Positions 9,054 to 17,250 of a stretch of DNA of 64,000 bases are shown here, in pieces (the stretch's first letter is position 1; the number at the start of each line of letters is the position of its first letter). The stretch is from Ferrovibrio xuzhouensis (GTDB lineage Bacteria > Pseudomonadota > Alphaproteobacteria > Ferrovibrionales > Ferrovibrionaceae): positions 1 to 64,000 of the forward strand of contig NZ_JBHRYJ010000002.1 in the NCBI RefSeq assembly GCF_042648965.1. Direction: 5' to 3'. The position numbers were made by a program, and so were the translations under genes. The notes beneath the pieces were generated by a model. That model saw nothing but the letters and a program-made list of their open reading frames with translations, had not been told where the DNA came from and searched no databases.

Positions 9054-10007
9054 ATGCACGCCTATCTGGAATTCGAGAAGCCCATCGCCGAACTCGAGGC
9101 GAAGATCGCCGAGCTGAAGCAGCTGGCGGCCGACGGCAGCACAGACATCACCGACGAACTGGAGCGGCTGGAAGCCAAGGCCGAACAGCAGCTGCGGCAA
9201 ACCTATGCCAAGCTGGGCGCCTGGCAGAAGACCCAGGTCGCCCGCCATCAGGACCGGCCGCATTTCGCCGATTATGTCGCCGCGCTGATCGAGGATTACA
9301 CCCCGCTGGCCGGCGACCGCGCCTATGCCGAGGATGCCGCCATCGTGGGCGGGCTCGGCCGGTTCCGCGGCCGCGCCGTCATGGTGATGGGCCACGAGAA
9401 GGGCCGCGGCATCGACGGCCGCGTGAAACACAATTTCGGCATGGCCAAGCCCGAGGGCTATCGCAAGGCGATCCGCCTGATGCGGCTGGCCGAGCGCTTC
9501 CGCCTGCCGGTGGTCACCCTGGTCGATACCGCCGGCGCCTATCCCGGCGTGCAGGCGGAAGAACGCGGCCAGGCCGAGGCCATCGCGCGCGCCATCGACT
9601 GCTGCCTCGACCTGCGGGTGCCGCTGGTCTCGGCCATCGTCGGCGAGGGCGGCTCCGGCGGCGCGGTGGCGCTGGCGGCGGCCAACCGCGTGGTGATGTT
9701 CGAACATGCGGTCTATTCGGTGATCTCGCCGGAGGGCTGCGCGGCGATCCTGTGGGGCGACGGCGGCCGCGGCCCCGATGCGGCGGCGGCGTTGCGCATC
9801 ACCGCCGAGGATCTCGTGAAGCTGAAGGTGGTCGACGAGGTGGTGAAGGAGCCGCTCGGCGGTGCCCATCGCGATCCCAAGACGGCGATGGCCGATCTCG
9901 GCGACGTGCTCGACCGCCATCTGCGCGACCTTGCCGGCCAGGAGCCGGGATCTTTGCGCGAATCGCGGCGCCGCAAGTTCATCGAAATGGGTAGCGTCGG
10001 GCTCTAG
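9054..10007 (+). CDS. accA: Acetyl-CoA carboxylase carboxyltransferase subunit alpha
   Basis: AccA, with AccD, transfers CO2 from carboxybiotin to acetyl-CoA in fatty acid synthesis. The 317-residue length matches the 319 residues of E. coli AccA. An N-terminal coiled-coil (FEKPIAELEAKIAELKQLAA) precedes the crotonase-like core with 'TLVDTAGAYPGVQAEERGQA' and 'GEGGSGGAVALAAANRV'. ATG 9054 fits the family start; an in-frame GTG at 9036 lacks a ribosome site. It stands alone, divergent from purH. Confidence 0.97.
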   Translation: MHAYLEFEKPIAELEAKIAELKQLAADGSTDITDELERLEAKAEQQLRQTYAKLGAWQKTQVARHQDRPHFADYVAALIEDYTPLAGDRAYAEDAAIVGGLGRFRGRAVMVMGHEKGRGIDGRVKHNFGMAKPEGYRKAIRLMRLAERFRLPVVTLVDTAGAYPGVQAEERGQAEAIARAIDCCLDLRVPLVSAIVGEGGSGGAVALAAANRVVMFEHAVYSVISPEGCAAILWGDGGRGPDAAAALRITAEDLVKLKVVDEVVKEPLGGAHRDPKTAMADLGDVLDRHLRDLAGQEPGSLRESRRRKFIEMGSVGL

Positions 10008-10076
10008 AGGCCCAGAACAGACGCATGGTTGGCCTGGGCGACGGCGGTCGACAAGGGCCGCCGACATGAACCGATG

Positions 10077-10295
10077 TCAGCGCGGTGGCTTGGATGGCGG
10101 CTTGTCTGTTCCGGCGTCCGTTCTGTTCGTCGCCGATTCCGGACGAGCGGGTGTTCCGAGATGAGCGCTCGTCCAGGGTGGGGTATCGCTGGCCGGAAAG
10201 GACCCGACGTCGGCCTCCTCAACCCGATCGCGGGCCGGTTCGGAGCCCTGTGTGGCCGCAGTATTTGCCGGTATCCGCTTATGCTTTTTAAGCAT
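10077..10295 (-). CDS. Small conserved protein with an SFPASDxPxW motif
   Basis: A 72-residue, polar, probably disordered protein begins at ATG 10295 with GGAGGG 4 bp upstream. The central 'RDRVEEADVGSFPASDTPPW' resembles a short E-x-S-F-P-A-S-D-P-P-x-W motif I recall from many small, uncharacterised proteobacterial proteins. It lies 59 bp downstream of the EncFtn-like gene on the same strand, so the two are probably co-transcribed. No biochemical function is known to me. Confidence 0.68.
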   Translation of the reverse strand: MLKKHKRIPANTAATQGSEPARDRVEEADVGSFPASDTPPWTSAHLGTPARPESATNRTDAGTDKPPSKPPR

Positions 10296-10354
10296 GATGC
10301 CCTCCGTTGCTGAATGAAAGACGATCCGGGCCATGTCCTGGCGGGGACTGCGTT

Positions 10355-10642
10355 CTAATCGTGGGCAATCGTTTTGTCGGTGAATAGATAATCCTTGAGT
10401 TCCTTGTCGAAGCTCGGATCCTTCCGGCGAATCCATTCCAGCAGCATCGCCGCATGTTCCTTTTCCTCGTCCCTGTTGTGGGCGAGGATGGCTTTAAGGC
10501 TTTTGTCGGTGCAGGCATCCGCACGTTGCTGATACCAGTCGATGGCTTCCAGTTCTTCAATGAGTGAAGCGATTGCCCGGTGCATGTTGCGCGAATCCCC
10601 GGACAATTCGCTGACGGGTTCGTGCAGGCCTTCAAGTGCCAT
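10355..10642 (-). CDS. Encapsulated-ferritin-type (EncFtn-like) ferroxidase without targeting peptide
   Basis: The 95-residue protein closely resembles the EncFtn domain of Rhodospirillum rubrum: 'ELEAIDWYQQRADA', 'LKAILAHNRDEEKEHAAM' and a final 'YLFTDKTI'. The di-iron residues are present (Glu30, Glu60, His63; also Glu29, Glu32, Trp36, Tyr37). EncFtn subunits form a decamer that oxidises iron and normally feeds a surrounding encapsulin shell. Here the chain stops right after the domain, without the C-terminal encapsulin-loading tail, and no encapsulin gene is nearby. GGAAG lies upstream of ATG 10642. Confidence 0.88.
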   Translation of the reverse strand: MALEGLHEPVSELSGDSRNMHRAIASLIEELEAIDWYQQRADACTDKSLKAILAHNRDEEKEHAAMLLEWIRRKDPSFDKELKDYLFTDKTIAHD

Positions 10643-10800
10643 GATGTTTCTTCCTTCCGCTCACTGCCTGGCGACATCCACCCGCTTTCGCAGGCCATTC
10701 CCGGCATTCTGGATATCTGTCGGGGCCGGCCTGGGCCTTGATGCATGTCAACGACCGGGCCGTTCTTCGCGGCGCAGGCAACGCCGGCCTGCACTGCGGT

Positions 10801-11415
10801 CTATATGCCGCCGATATGCGCCGTCACCAGCGGCGCGATTTCGGCGGCGCGTTCCTTTGCGAAATCGTGGTCGCCGCCGGCGATGATGTGCAGCCGCGCA
10901 TGCGGCAGCAGCCGTTCGAGATGCCGGCCGACGCCGACCGGGCTGATCGCATCGGCGTCGCCCCACAGCAGCAGCGTGGCCTGCGCGATCCTGCCGATCT
11001 CCGCCGTATGGTCGGGCTTTTCCGTCTCGATCCAGCGTGCGGCAGCGGGGAAGGCGGCGCGATACGCCGGGCGCCAGTCGGCGGCGCCGAAGCGGCCCAT
11101 GTCGAGGCCTCCCGAGCCGGCCGTCAGCACCAGCTTTGATATCCTGCCCGGAAACCGCAGCGCCAGCCTGAGCGCGACGATGGCGCCCATCGACTGCGCG
11201 ACCACCACGGTGTCGCCTTCCGCCAGATGGCGCTCGGCCCAGGCGGTCAGGGCATCGAATCCGTCGAAGCCTTCGCGATGGCCCTCATGGCCGAGGCCCG
11301 GCCAGTTCAGGTAGGTCTTGGCCCAGTCTGCCGGCAACAGCGCGCCAAGCGGGTGCCAGAAGGGGGCAGCACCGCCGGCACCGGGAAGAAACAGCAGGTG
11401 CGGCGCGGTCGTCAT
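10801..11415 (-). CDS. Alpha/beta hydrolase
   Basis: The 204-residue protein has the oxyanion-side motif 'LFLPGAGG', a nucleophile elbow 'VVAQSMGAIVALRLA' (serine in Q-S-M-G), an acidic residue in 'LLLWGDADAISPV' and the catalytic His in 'IIAGGDHDFAKE'. Its ATG overlaps the psuG stop by 4 bp (ATGA), so it is translationally coupled to psuG. The cap region is small. Substrate unknown. Confidence 0.85.
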   Translation of the reverse strand: MTTAPHLLFLPGAGGAAPFWHPLGALLPADWAKTYLNWPGLGHEGHREGFDGFDALTAWAERHLAEGDTVVVAQSMGAIVALRLALRFPGRISKLVLTAGSGGLDMGRFGAADWRPAYRAAFPAAARWIETEKPDHTAEIGRIAQATLLLWGDADAISPVGVGRHLERLLPHARLHIIAGGDHDFAKERAAEIAPLVTAHIGGI

Positions 11416-12338
11416 GCCCGCGTCTGTGCCGCGTAGGCCACGGCGATCGCGGCCGCCAGCCGGGCGTTGTTCTGTACCAGTGCGATATTGGCGGCGAGGC
11501 TGCGGCCCTCGGTCAGCGCGGTGATGCGGGCCAGCAGGAAGGGCGTGACGTCCTTGCCGGCAATGCCATGCACTGCCGCCTCGGCCACGGCGGCGGCAAT
11601 GCTGTGCTCGATGGCGTCGCCGTCCAGCGCGTCGGCCTGCGGGATCGGGTTGGCGATCAGGAGCCCGGTGCCGGAGCCGAGCTGCTCGTGCAGGCGGATG
11701 GCGGCGGCGAGGGCGACCGGATCGTCGAGCCGCTGCGGCGTCTTCGCGCCGGACGTGCGGGCATAGAACGCGGGGAAGTCATCGCTGCCGACGGCGATCA
11801 CCGGCACGCGCTGGGTTTCCAGCACCTCCAGCGTCTTCGGAATGTCGAGGATCGATTTCGTGCCGGCGCAGACCACCGCGACAGGGGTGCGGCCGAGCTC
11901 GATCAGGTCGGCCGAGATGTCGAAGGTGTTTTCCGCGCCGCGATGCACGCCGCCGATGCCGCCGGTGGCGAAGATGCGGATGCCGGCCCGGGCCGCCAGC
12001 AGCATGGTGGCCGAAACCGTGGTGCCCGCCGTGGCGCCCTGCACGGCCAGCACGGCCAGGTCGCGGCCGGACGCCTTCGCCGCGCCGCGGTCGGCGGCAA
12101 AGGCTTCCAGCAAAGCCTCGCCGAGGCCGATATGGAATTGCCCGCCGACCAGCGCGATGGTGGCCGGCACCGCGCCGGCGTCACGCACGATGGCCTCGAC
12201 GCTGCGTGCCATCGCCAGGTTGTCGGGATACGGCATGCCATGGGTGATGATGGTCGATTCCAGCGCCACCACGGCGCGGCCGGCGGCGATGGCCTCGGCA
12301 ACCTCGGGGGCGATGAGGAGCGGGGCGGCAGTGCTCAT
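11412..12338 (-). CDS. psuG: Pseudouridine-5'-phosphate glycosidase
   Basis: PsuG cleaves pseudouridine 5'-phosphate to uracil and ribose 5-phosphate. The 308-residue protein carries family motifs: 'VALESTIITHGMPYPDN', 'VGGQFHIGL', 'GTTVSATMLLA', 'FATGGIGGVHRG' and 'VCAGTKSILDIPKTLE', the last with the catalytic Lys region. ATG 12338 matches the family start; the frame stays open upstream but that part is not PsuG-like. The usual partner kinase PsuK is not adjacent; instead a hydrolase follows with a 4-bp overlap. Confidence 0.96.
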   Translation of the reverse strand: MSTAAPLLIAPEVAEAIAAGRAVVALESTIITHGMPYPDNLAMARSVEAIVRDAGAVPATIALVGGQFHIGLGEALLEAFAADRGAAKASGRDLAVLAVQGATAGTTVSATMLLAARAGIRIFATGGIGGVHRGAENTFDISADLIELGRTPVAVVCAGTKSILDIPKTLEVLETQRVPVIAVGSDDFPAFYARTSGAKTPQRLDDPVALAAAIRLHEQLGSGTGLLIANPIPQADALDGDAIEHSIAAAVAEAAVHGIAGKDVTPFLLARITALTEGRSLAANIALVQNNARLAAAIAVAYAAQTRA

Positions 12339-12391
12339 GACTGCGAATCCTAGCACAGGCATGGCGGCGTGGCACGCCGCCGACGGCAGGA

Positions 12392-13057
12392 TCAGCGGCG
12401 TTGCATCGGGTCGCCGAGCGGCCAGTTGAGCAGGGCTTCGGGCACACGATAGATGTGGCGGACATCCTCGGCCCGCTTCATGAATGCGGCCAGTATCTCG
12501 GGATCGAAATGGCCCGGCTGGGTGCGATGGTCGCCTTCGGCGATGACGCGCACGGCCTCGTCGTGATCGGTGCCCTTCTTGTAGGGCCGGTCGGCCCGCA
12601 GCGCGTCGTAAACATCGGTCAGCGCGACGATGCGCGCGAAGAGCGGGATGTCCTCGCCGGCCAGGCCGCGCGGGTAGCCGCCGCCGTCGTGGCGTTCGTG
12701 ATGGAACAGCGCCACCTCGGCAGCGCAATCGAGCCAGGGATGGCCGAGGCCGGACAGCAATTCATGGCCGCTGCTGGAATGGCGCTTCATCAGGCGTAGT
12801 TCGGCTTCCTCCAGCCGGCCGGGCTTGAACAGCACGGCATCGGGGATGGCGCATTTGCCGATGTCGTGCAGCAGGGAGCCCACCTTCAGTGCGCCGATCG
12901 CCTCGGTGTCGAGACCGAGCGCCTCGCCCAGCATCGCACTGCTATGCACCATGCGGCAGCCATGCTCGTAGGTGGCCGCATCCTTGGCATGGGCGGTGCG
13001 GGCAAGACCGCGGACAACCGGATAAATCTGCAAAAGCGACGAATCGGATACGGACAT
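12392..13057 (-). CDS. HD-GYP domain phosphodiesterase (putative cyclic di-GMP hydrolase)
   Basis: The 221-residue protein is almost entirely an HD-GYP domain with no receiver or sensor part. It shows 'YEHGCRM', 'SLLHDIGKCAIPDAVLFKPG', 'FHHERHDGGGYPRGL' (the HHExxDGxGYPxGL signature) and 'ALTDVYDALRADRPYK', so the metal ligands and the GYP triplet are intact. HD-GYP proteins hydrolyse cyclic di-GMP; activity here is inferred. ATG 13057 is preferred to an in-frame GTG at 13084 because GGGAGG falls between them. A sigma70-like promoter lies at 13180-13208. Confidence 0.88.
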   Translation of the reverse strand: MSVSDSSLLQIYPVVRGLARTAHAKDAATYEHGCRMVHSSAMLGEALGLDTEAIGALKVGSLLHDIGKCAIPDAVLFKPGRLEEAELRLMKRHSSSGHELLSGLGHPWLDCAAEVALFHHERHDGGGYPRGLAGEDIPLFARIVALTDVYDALRADRPYKKGTDHDEAVRVIAEGDHRTQPGHFDPEILAAFMKRAEDVRHIYRVPEALLNWPLGDPMQRR

Positions 13058-13179
13058 GACGGACGAATACGGACCTCCCGGCACGACGCCGGGCTTGGAG
13101 CTGCCGGATTATCCCTAGGCGGAGCAATCGGCAAGCCTGCACCGGCAAATTACAGGAGAATACCTGATGTTATCGAGTC

Positions 13180-13208
13180 ACTATAAGTGGTGATTTCCCG
13201 TCGTCCAA
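13180..13208 (-). promoter_or_regulatory. Sigma70-type promoter for the HD-GYP gene
   Basis: On the minus strand, TTGGAC (13203-13208) and TATAGT (13180-13185) are separated by exactly 17 bp in an AT-rich patch (13150-13260). It would give a leader of about 115 nt before ATG 13057. The rest of the 222-bp gap (13058-13279) shows no gene I can support. Confidence 0.55.
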
Positions 13209-13279
13209 TCAGTTTTTAAAACCTCAGGAAGCATTAATTCAATATCATCCGCCTCCTGATGGTATATGGGATGCCGCCG

Positions 13280-13735
13280 TCAGCCCGGCCGCTTCTTCAC
13301 CAGCTGGCTGCCGAAGAAGCTCATCACCGTCTCGCCCTTCTGGTTCTCGACCCAGTATTTCATCTTCACGATGCCGCGGTCGGGCTTGGACTGGCTCTCG
13401 CGTTTGCTCTCGATGCTGGCCTTGCCGTACAGCGTGTCGCCCGGCCGCACCGGCAGGTACCAGCGCAGCTCGTCGAGACCCGGCGAGCCCATGCTGCCTT
13501 TGCCGAGCAGGCCGGCCTGCAGCAGCATGCGGAAGCCGAGCAGGCCGGTGTGCCAGCCCGACGCGATCAGGCCCTGGTAGATCGAGGCTTCGGCCGCCGT
13601 CTTGTCGAGATGAAAGGGCTGCGGATCGTAGCGGAAGGCAAAATCGAGAATGTCGGATTCTGTAATACTCACGCCATCGGCGGTGATGATCTCGCCGGTG
13701 TCGTAGTCTTCGTAGTAACGCTCGCTCTTCGGCAT
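13280..13735 (-). CDS. MaoC-like hotdog-fold dehydratase
   Basis: The 151-residue protein has the MaoC hydratase layout: 'RYYEDYDTGEII' near the start, 'ITESDILDFAFRYDPQPFHLD' with the Asp/His catalytic motif (D-x4-H type), and 'PVRPGDTLYGKASIESKRES'. Such enzymes hydrate or dehydrate acyl-CoA thioesters. ATG 13735 has GAGACGGGA upstream. The gene lies 11 bp after the epoxide hydrolase gene on the same strand, downstream of a LysE exporter. Confidence 0.9.
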   Translation of the reverse strand: MPKSERYYEDYDTGEIITADGVSITESDILDFAFRYDPQPFHLDKTAAEASIYQGLIASGWHTGLLGFRMLLQAGLLGKGSMGSPGLDELRWYLPVRPGDTLYGKASIESKRESQSKPDRGIVKMKYWVENQKGETVMSFFGSQLVKKRPG

Positions 13736-13746
13736 CGTCCCGTCTC

Positions 13747-14934
13747 TCACAGGCTGTGTTTGCTGAAAAAATCCCGCAGGTCCTCGATGAAGGCCTGCGG
13801 CTGTTCCATCGCCACGAAATGCCCGCCCTGCGGCAGGTCGCGGCGCCGCACGACATTGTAGCCGCGTTCCAGCCAGCCGGCCGGCGGCGGCGGCACCAGG
13901 TCCCAGGGCGGCAGCAGGAAGCCGGTCGCCGGCGTGATGAAGTCGCCCGGCTGCAGCGCCAGGCCATGGGTCTCGGCGGCGGCGCGGTACAGCCAGGTCG
14001 CCGTCACCATGCTGCCGGTCAGCCAGTAGTACGCCACGTTGGCGATGATGTGGTCCATGGCGAAGGGCGGATCGCGCTCGGCCCGGCCGCGCGGGAAGCC
14101 GTGGAATTTCTCGACGATCCAGGCCGCCATGCCGGCCGGGCTGTCGGCCATGGCGAAACCGAGCGTCGATGGCTTGGTCGCCTGGATCGCGTGATAGCCG
14201 GACTCGGAGGCCTGCAGCTTTTTCACCCGCCGGATCCAGTCGGTCTCGGCGGCGCTGAGCGGCGGGCCATCCTTTGTCAGCGGCGGGCGCAGCGGCACCA
14301 TGTTGAGATGCAGGGCCGCGACATGTGCGGGGAAATCGAGGCCGAGCCAGCTCGAGACGATCGAGCCCCAGTCGCCGGCCTGCACGAAAAAGCGGTCGAT
14401 GCCGAGGCCGTCGACCATCAGGTCGCGCCACAGCCGGGCGATGGCGCGCGGCCCGATCGGGCGGTCCAGCGGCATCGAGAAACCATAGCCCGGCAGGCTC
14501 GGGCAGATCACCGTGAAGGCGTCTTCCGCCTTGCCGCCGAAGCGTTCGGGATGTGCCAGCGGCTCGATCACCTCGAGGAATTCGAACACCGAACCGGGCC
14601 AGCCATGGGTCAGCAGCAGCGGCCGGGGGGCCGGCCCCGAGCCGGGCTCGACCAGCACATGCACCATCTGCGTGCCGCCGCCGTCATCCGGTCGCTGCAG
14701 CGGCAGGCGGTATTGCGCGAAGGCATTCAGCCGGGCCTCCCAGCGCCGCCAGTCGAAACCCTTCTGCCAGCGCGCCACGAAGCGGCGCATGTAGTCGCCG
14801 TTGCTGCCGTACTGCCAGGCGGCACCGGCCGGCTCGGCCGGCCAGCGGGTCAGCGCCAGCCGCTGGCGCAGGTCGGCCAGCGCCGCATCGGGGATGGCGA
14901 TGCTGAATTTTTCCGCCGTCGCGGCGAGGCGCAT
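13747..14934 (-). CDS. Epoxide hydrolase family alpha/beta hydrolase
   Basis: The 395-residue protein starts with the epoxide hydrolase N-terminal domain (about 8-115: FSIAIPDAALADLRQRLALT, 'RWPAEPAGAAWQYG'), then an alpha/beta core with the oxyanion 'LLTHGWPGSVFEF', the nucleophile Asp in 'QAGDWGSIVSSWLG' and the catalytic His in 'PQGGHFVAMEQP'. It would open epoxides to diols through an aspartyl ester. It starts 1 bp after the LysE-type stop, so the two are tightly linked. Confidence 0.9.
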   Translation of the reverse strand: MRLAATAEKFSIAIPDAALADLRQRLALTRWPAEPAGAAWQYGSNGDYMRRFVARWQKGFDWRRWEARLNAFAQYRLPLQRPDDGGGTQMVHVLVEPGSGPAPRPLLLTHGWPGSVFEFLEVIEPLAHPERFGGKAEDAFTVICPSLPGYGFSMPLDRPIGPRAIARLWRDLMVDGLGIDRFFVQAGDWGSIVSSWLGLDFPAHVAALHLNMVPLRPPLTKDGPPLSAAETDWIRRVKKLQASESGYHAIQATKPSTLGFAMADSPAGMAAWIVEKFHGFPRGRAERDPPFAMDHIIANVAYYWLTGSMVTATWLYRAAAETHGLALQPGDFITPATGFLLPPWDLVPPPPAGWLERGYNVVRRRDLPQGGHFVAMEQPQAFIEDLRDFFSKHSL

Positions 14935-14935
14935 G

Positions 14936-15565
14936 TCAGGCCGCCCGCTTCAGCGTCGCAGTCAGCAGGCCGGCGCCGACCAGCATGGCGCCGCCGGCGC
15001 GGTTCATGGTTTTCAGCAGCCGCGGGCTGGCGACGGCGCCGCGGGCGCGGCCCATGGCGAGGATATAGCCGCCCTGGATCAGCGCCGCGAGGACGTCGAA
15101 GGTGATCATGAACACCAGCACCTGCGGCCACAGCGGGCGGGTGTGGTCGATGAACTGCGGCAGGAAGGCGGCGAAGAACAGGATGCCCTTCGGGTTCAGC
15201 AGGGTGACGAGGAAGGTCTGCATGATGGCGCGGCCGGCGCCGCCGCGCGACTGGACCAGCGGCTTCAGTTCGGCCGGCGCGCTGCGCCACAGCTTGATGC
15301 CGATCCACACGAGATAGGCGGCGCCGAGCCATTTCATCACCAGGAAGGCGGTGGCCGAGGCGGCCAGCAGCGCGCTGAAGCCGAGCACCGACAGCGTGAT
15401 GGCGCAGACATCGCCGAGCGTGACGCCGATCAGGCTGAGCAGGCCGATGCGGGCGCCGCTCGCCATGGTATGGCCCATCACCATCAGCGTGGTCGGGCCG
15501 GGGATGGCGATCAGCAGGGCCGCCGCGGCGGCAAAGGCGAGCCAGATTTCAGGACTGACGGGCAT
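14936..15565 (-). CDS. LysE/RhtB family translocator
   Basis: The 209-residue inner-membrane protein has about six helices and the family motif 'AAALLIAIPGPTTLMVMGHT' at the start, then 'GVTLGDVCAITLSVLG', 'LGAAYLVWIGIKLWRS' and 'TLLNPKGILFFAAFLPQFI'. LysE/RhtB proteins export amino acids or related metabolites. CGGAGGAA lies 6 bp before ATG 15565. It is the first gene of an apparent operon with the epoxide hydrolase and MaoC genes. Confidence 0.92.
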   Translation of the reverse strand: MPVSPEIWLAFAAAAALLIAIPGPTTLMVMGHTMASGARIGLLSLIGVTLGDVCAITLSVLGFSALLAASATAFLVMKWLGAAYLVWIGIKLWRSAPAELKPLVQSRGGAGRAIMQTFLVTLLNPKGILFFAAFLPQFIDHTRPLWPQVLVFMITFDVLAALIQGGYILAMGRARGAVASPRLLKTMNRAGGAMLVGAGLLTATLKRAA

Positions 15566-15667
15566 GGCGATTCCTCCGGTATTTCCTGCCAGCCAGCCAC
15601 AGGCCGGCGCGGCTTTGCAAGGCTTCCCATGGGGCAGTGTGAACGGATCATAAAGAGAACAATAATC

Positions 15668-15696
15668 TTGACAATATCAGTTTATTATCCTATTTA
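15668..15696 (+). promoter_or_regulatory. Strong sigma70-type promoter of the peptidoglycan-binding protein gene
   Basis: TTGACA (15668-15673, a perfect consensus) and TATTTA (15691-15696) are exactly 17 bp apart within an AT-rich island at about 15650-15720, unlike the surrounding GC-rich DNA. A second TATAAA lies at 15703-15708. GGAG 6 bp before ATG 15732 completes the expression signals. Confidence 0.68.
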
Positions 15697-15731
15697 TGTT
15701 CACTATAAATCCCAAATAGCCGGAGATCGCC

Positions 15732-16844
15732 ATGCCGACGCCGCTGGATGAGAGCGATATCGACCGCCTGTTCAGGTCACCGCCCGTCCCGGAACCCGAT
15801 CAGGACCCCTTCGGCCGCATCGGTGAGGGCGACCCGGCCTGGGACCGCGCCCGGGCCGTCTGGCTGGATGGCGCCTCGCTGGACGACCTGTTCGGCGGCA
15901 GCCAGTTCGACCTGAACGGCAGCGTCGGCGCCAACCAGCCGAACCAGCGCGGCGATGTCTTCAAGATGCAGGGCCTGCTGCATCGCGAAGGCCATCTCGA
16001 TGCCGAGGCGACCGGCGGCCCGACCGGCTACTGGGGCGGCCGCGACGATGCCGCCCTGCGCGGCTTCCAGAAGGAAAACGGCCTCGCCGTCGATGGCTGG
16101 GCCGCGCCGGACGGCGAGACCATGACCTGGCTGCGCGACGCCTATCGCAGGTCGCAGCAGAACTACCCGTTCGGCGCGCAGCCGCTCGCCACGCCGACAC
16201 CGGATGCACAGGCACTGGATGCGCAGGCACCGGACCTGCAGGCGCCAGTCAGGCAGGCACCAGTCAGGCAGGCGCAGGCCGCGCCGTCGCCGCCCCTGAA
16301 GATGACCGCAGACAGCGAGTCCCGCGCTCCGGGCGACGACGACAGCCGGGCGGTTCTGCGCAACAATACCCGCCAGCTCGCTGTCACGCTCGGCCTCGAT
16401 CCGGCGAAGATCGATCTCGACAATCCGCAGACCCTGCGCGCGCTCGGCGCCGCGCGCTTCTACCATTATCTCGATCGCGAGCAGCAGTATAAGGCGATGC
16501 AGGATATCGAACGGCTGGGCAAAAGCGACCCCAGGCTGGCCGGCCGGCTGCGTGGCAAGATCGCCGACAGCATCTTCAGTCCGGTCTGGGAAATCCCGAT
16601 GATGACGCCGGAGCGGCTCGAACAGGCGATCCGGGAAACCGAGACCAGCAAGACGGCGGCGAAGGTCATGGACGGTTTGATCGATGTCGGAACCACACTG
16701 TTGCCGGTGCCGAAAACGGCAGCCCTGATTCCGCGCGCCGGTGTGGCGGCCGGCAAGAGGGGCGCTGGCCTGCTGGAAGGCGGCTATGACCGGATGCTCG
16801 GGCAACTGAAGGCCGAGCAGAGGCGCCGCGCCGGCGGGCCCTAG
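15732..16844 (+). CDS. Peptidoglycan-binding domain protein of unknown function
   Basis: The 370-residue protein has an N-terminal region ending in a PG_binding_1-like domain at about 65-140 ('GDVFKMQGLLHREGHLD', 'GYWGGRDDAALRGFQKENGL'). Next is a Pro/Ala/Gln-rich linker at about 150-185 with short repeats (DAQALDAQAPDLQAPVRQ, then PVRQ again). A helical charged region follows, then a small hydrophobic stretch (DVGTTLLPVPKTAALIPRAG). No signal peptide is visible. The C-terminal part is unlike anything I recognise; an effector or cell-wall role is possible but unproven. Its stop overlaps the convergent gene by 4 bp. Confidence 0.78.
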   Translation: MPTPLDESDIDRLFRSPPVPEPDQDPFGRIGEGDPAWDRARAVWLDGASLDDLFGGSQFDLNGSVGANQPNQRGDVFKMQGLLHREGHLDAEATGGPTGYWGGRDDAALRGFQKENGLAVDGWAAPDGETMTWLRDAYRRSQQNYPFGAQPLATPTPDAQALDAQAPDLQAPVRQAPVRQAQAAPSPPLKMTADSESRAPGDDDSRAVLRNNTRQLAVTLGLDPAKIDLDNPQTLRALGAARFYHYLDREQQYKAMQDIERLGKSDPRLAGRLRGKIADSIFSPVWEIPMMTPERLEQAIRETETSKTAAKVMDGLIDVGTTLLPVPKTAALIPRAGVAAGKRGAGLLEGGYDRMLGQLKAEQRRRAGGP

Positions 16845-17182
16845 GAGGGCCGGCGGAGGGGAGGGCGGCCGTCAAACCGGCGCAGCACCCAACCGATCGC
16901 GACCGCGACCGGCACGGCCATGCACAGATATACGGTAAAGTACCAACGCCATTCCCAGGCATCTTCGAACAGCAACATGGCCCGTTTCCAGGTGGTGATG
17001 CGCCGGCACAGCCGCCACCGGCGCAACGTGCGTGGCGACAGCCAGACCGGATAGGTCGCGATCATGAGCAGCACGGCCGCAGAATGGTGCCAGACCGTCT
17101 GCTTGGGCAGGTCGTAGCCGAGACTCCGTTCCAGGCGGTCACGCCGCGTGCGGGTCGGTCGTTCAGGGTCGGCTGGAGTCAT
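16841..17182 (-). CDS. Small membrane protein of unknown function
   Basis: The 113-residue product has a basic N-terminus, a first hydrophobic segment (HHSAAVLLMIATYPVWLSP), a basic loop (RTLRRWRLCRRITTWKRA) and a second segment (WYFTVYLCMAVPVAVAIGWV), followed by a basic tail. A two-helix inner-membrane protein is plausible. There is no clear ribosome site before ATG 17182 and I recognise no family, so the call is tentative. Confidence 0.5.
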   Translation of the reverse strand: MTPADPERPTRTRRDRLERSLGYDLPKQTVWHHSAAVLLMIATYPVWLSPRTLRRWRLCRRITTWKRAMLLFEDAWEWRWYFTVYLCMAVPVAVAIGWVLRRFDGRPPLRRPS

Positions 17183-17250
17183 GGTCGCAGCATAACATGC
17201 GGCAGACCGGCGCCGCCGTCATTTTGCGCATACACGCATACACCGCACGA

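Noticed and set aside
11416..12728. Extended 438-residue PsuG
   Set aside because: The first 130 residues are an Arg-rich frame-shadow of the HD-GYP gene; PsuG homology begins at ATG 12338.
13181..13248. Two tiny overlapping open frames (4 and 17 codons) after AGGAGG, downstream of maoC
   Set aside because: The ribosome site is only 3 nt from the first ATG, and the best promoter of the HD-GYP gene lies inside the second frame; a real peptide is unlikely without further evidence.
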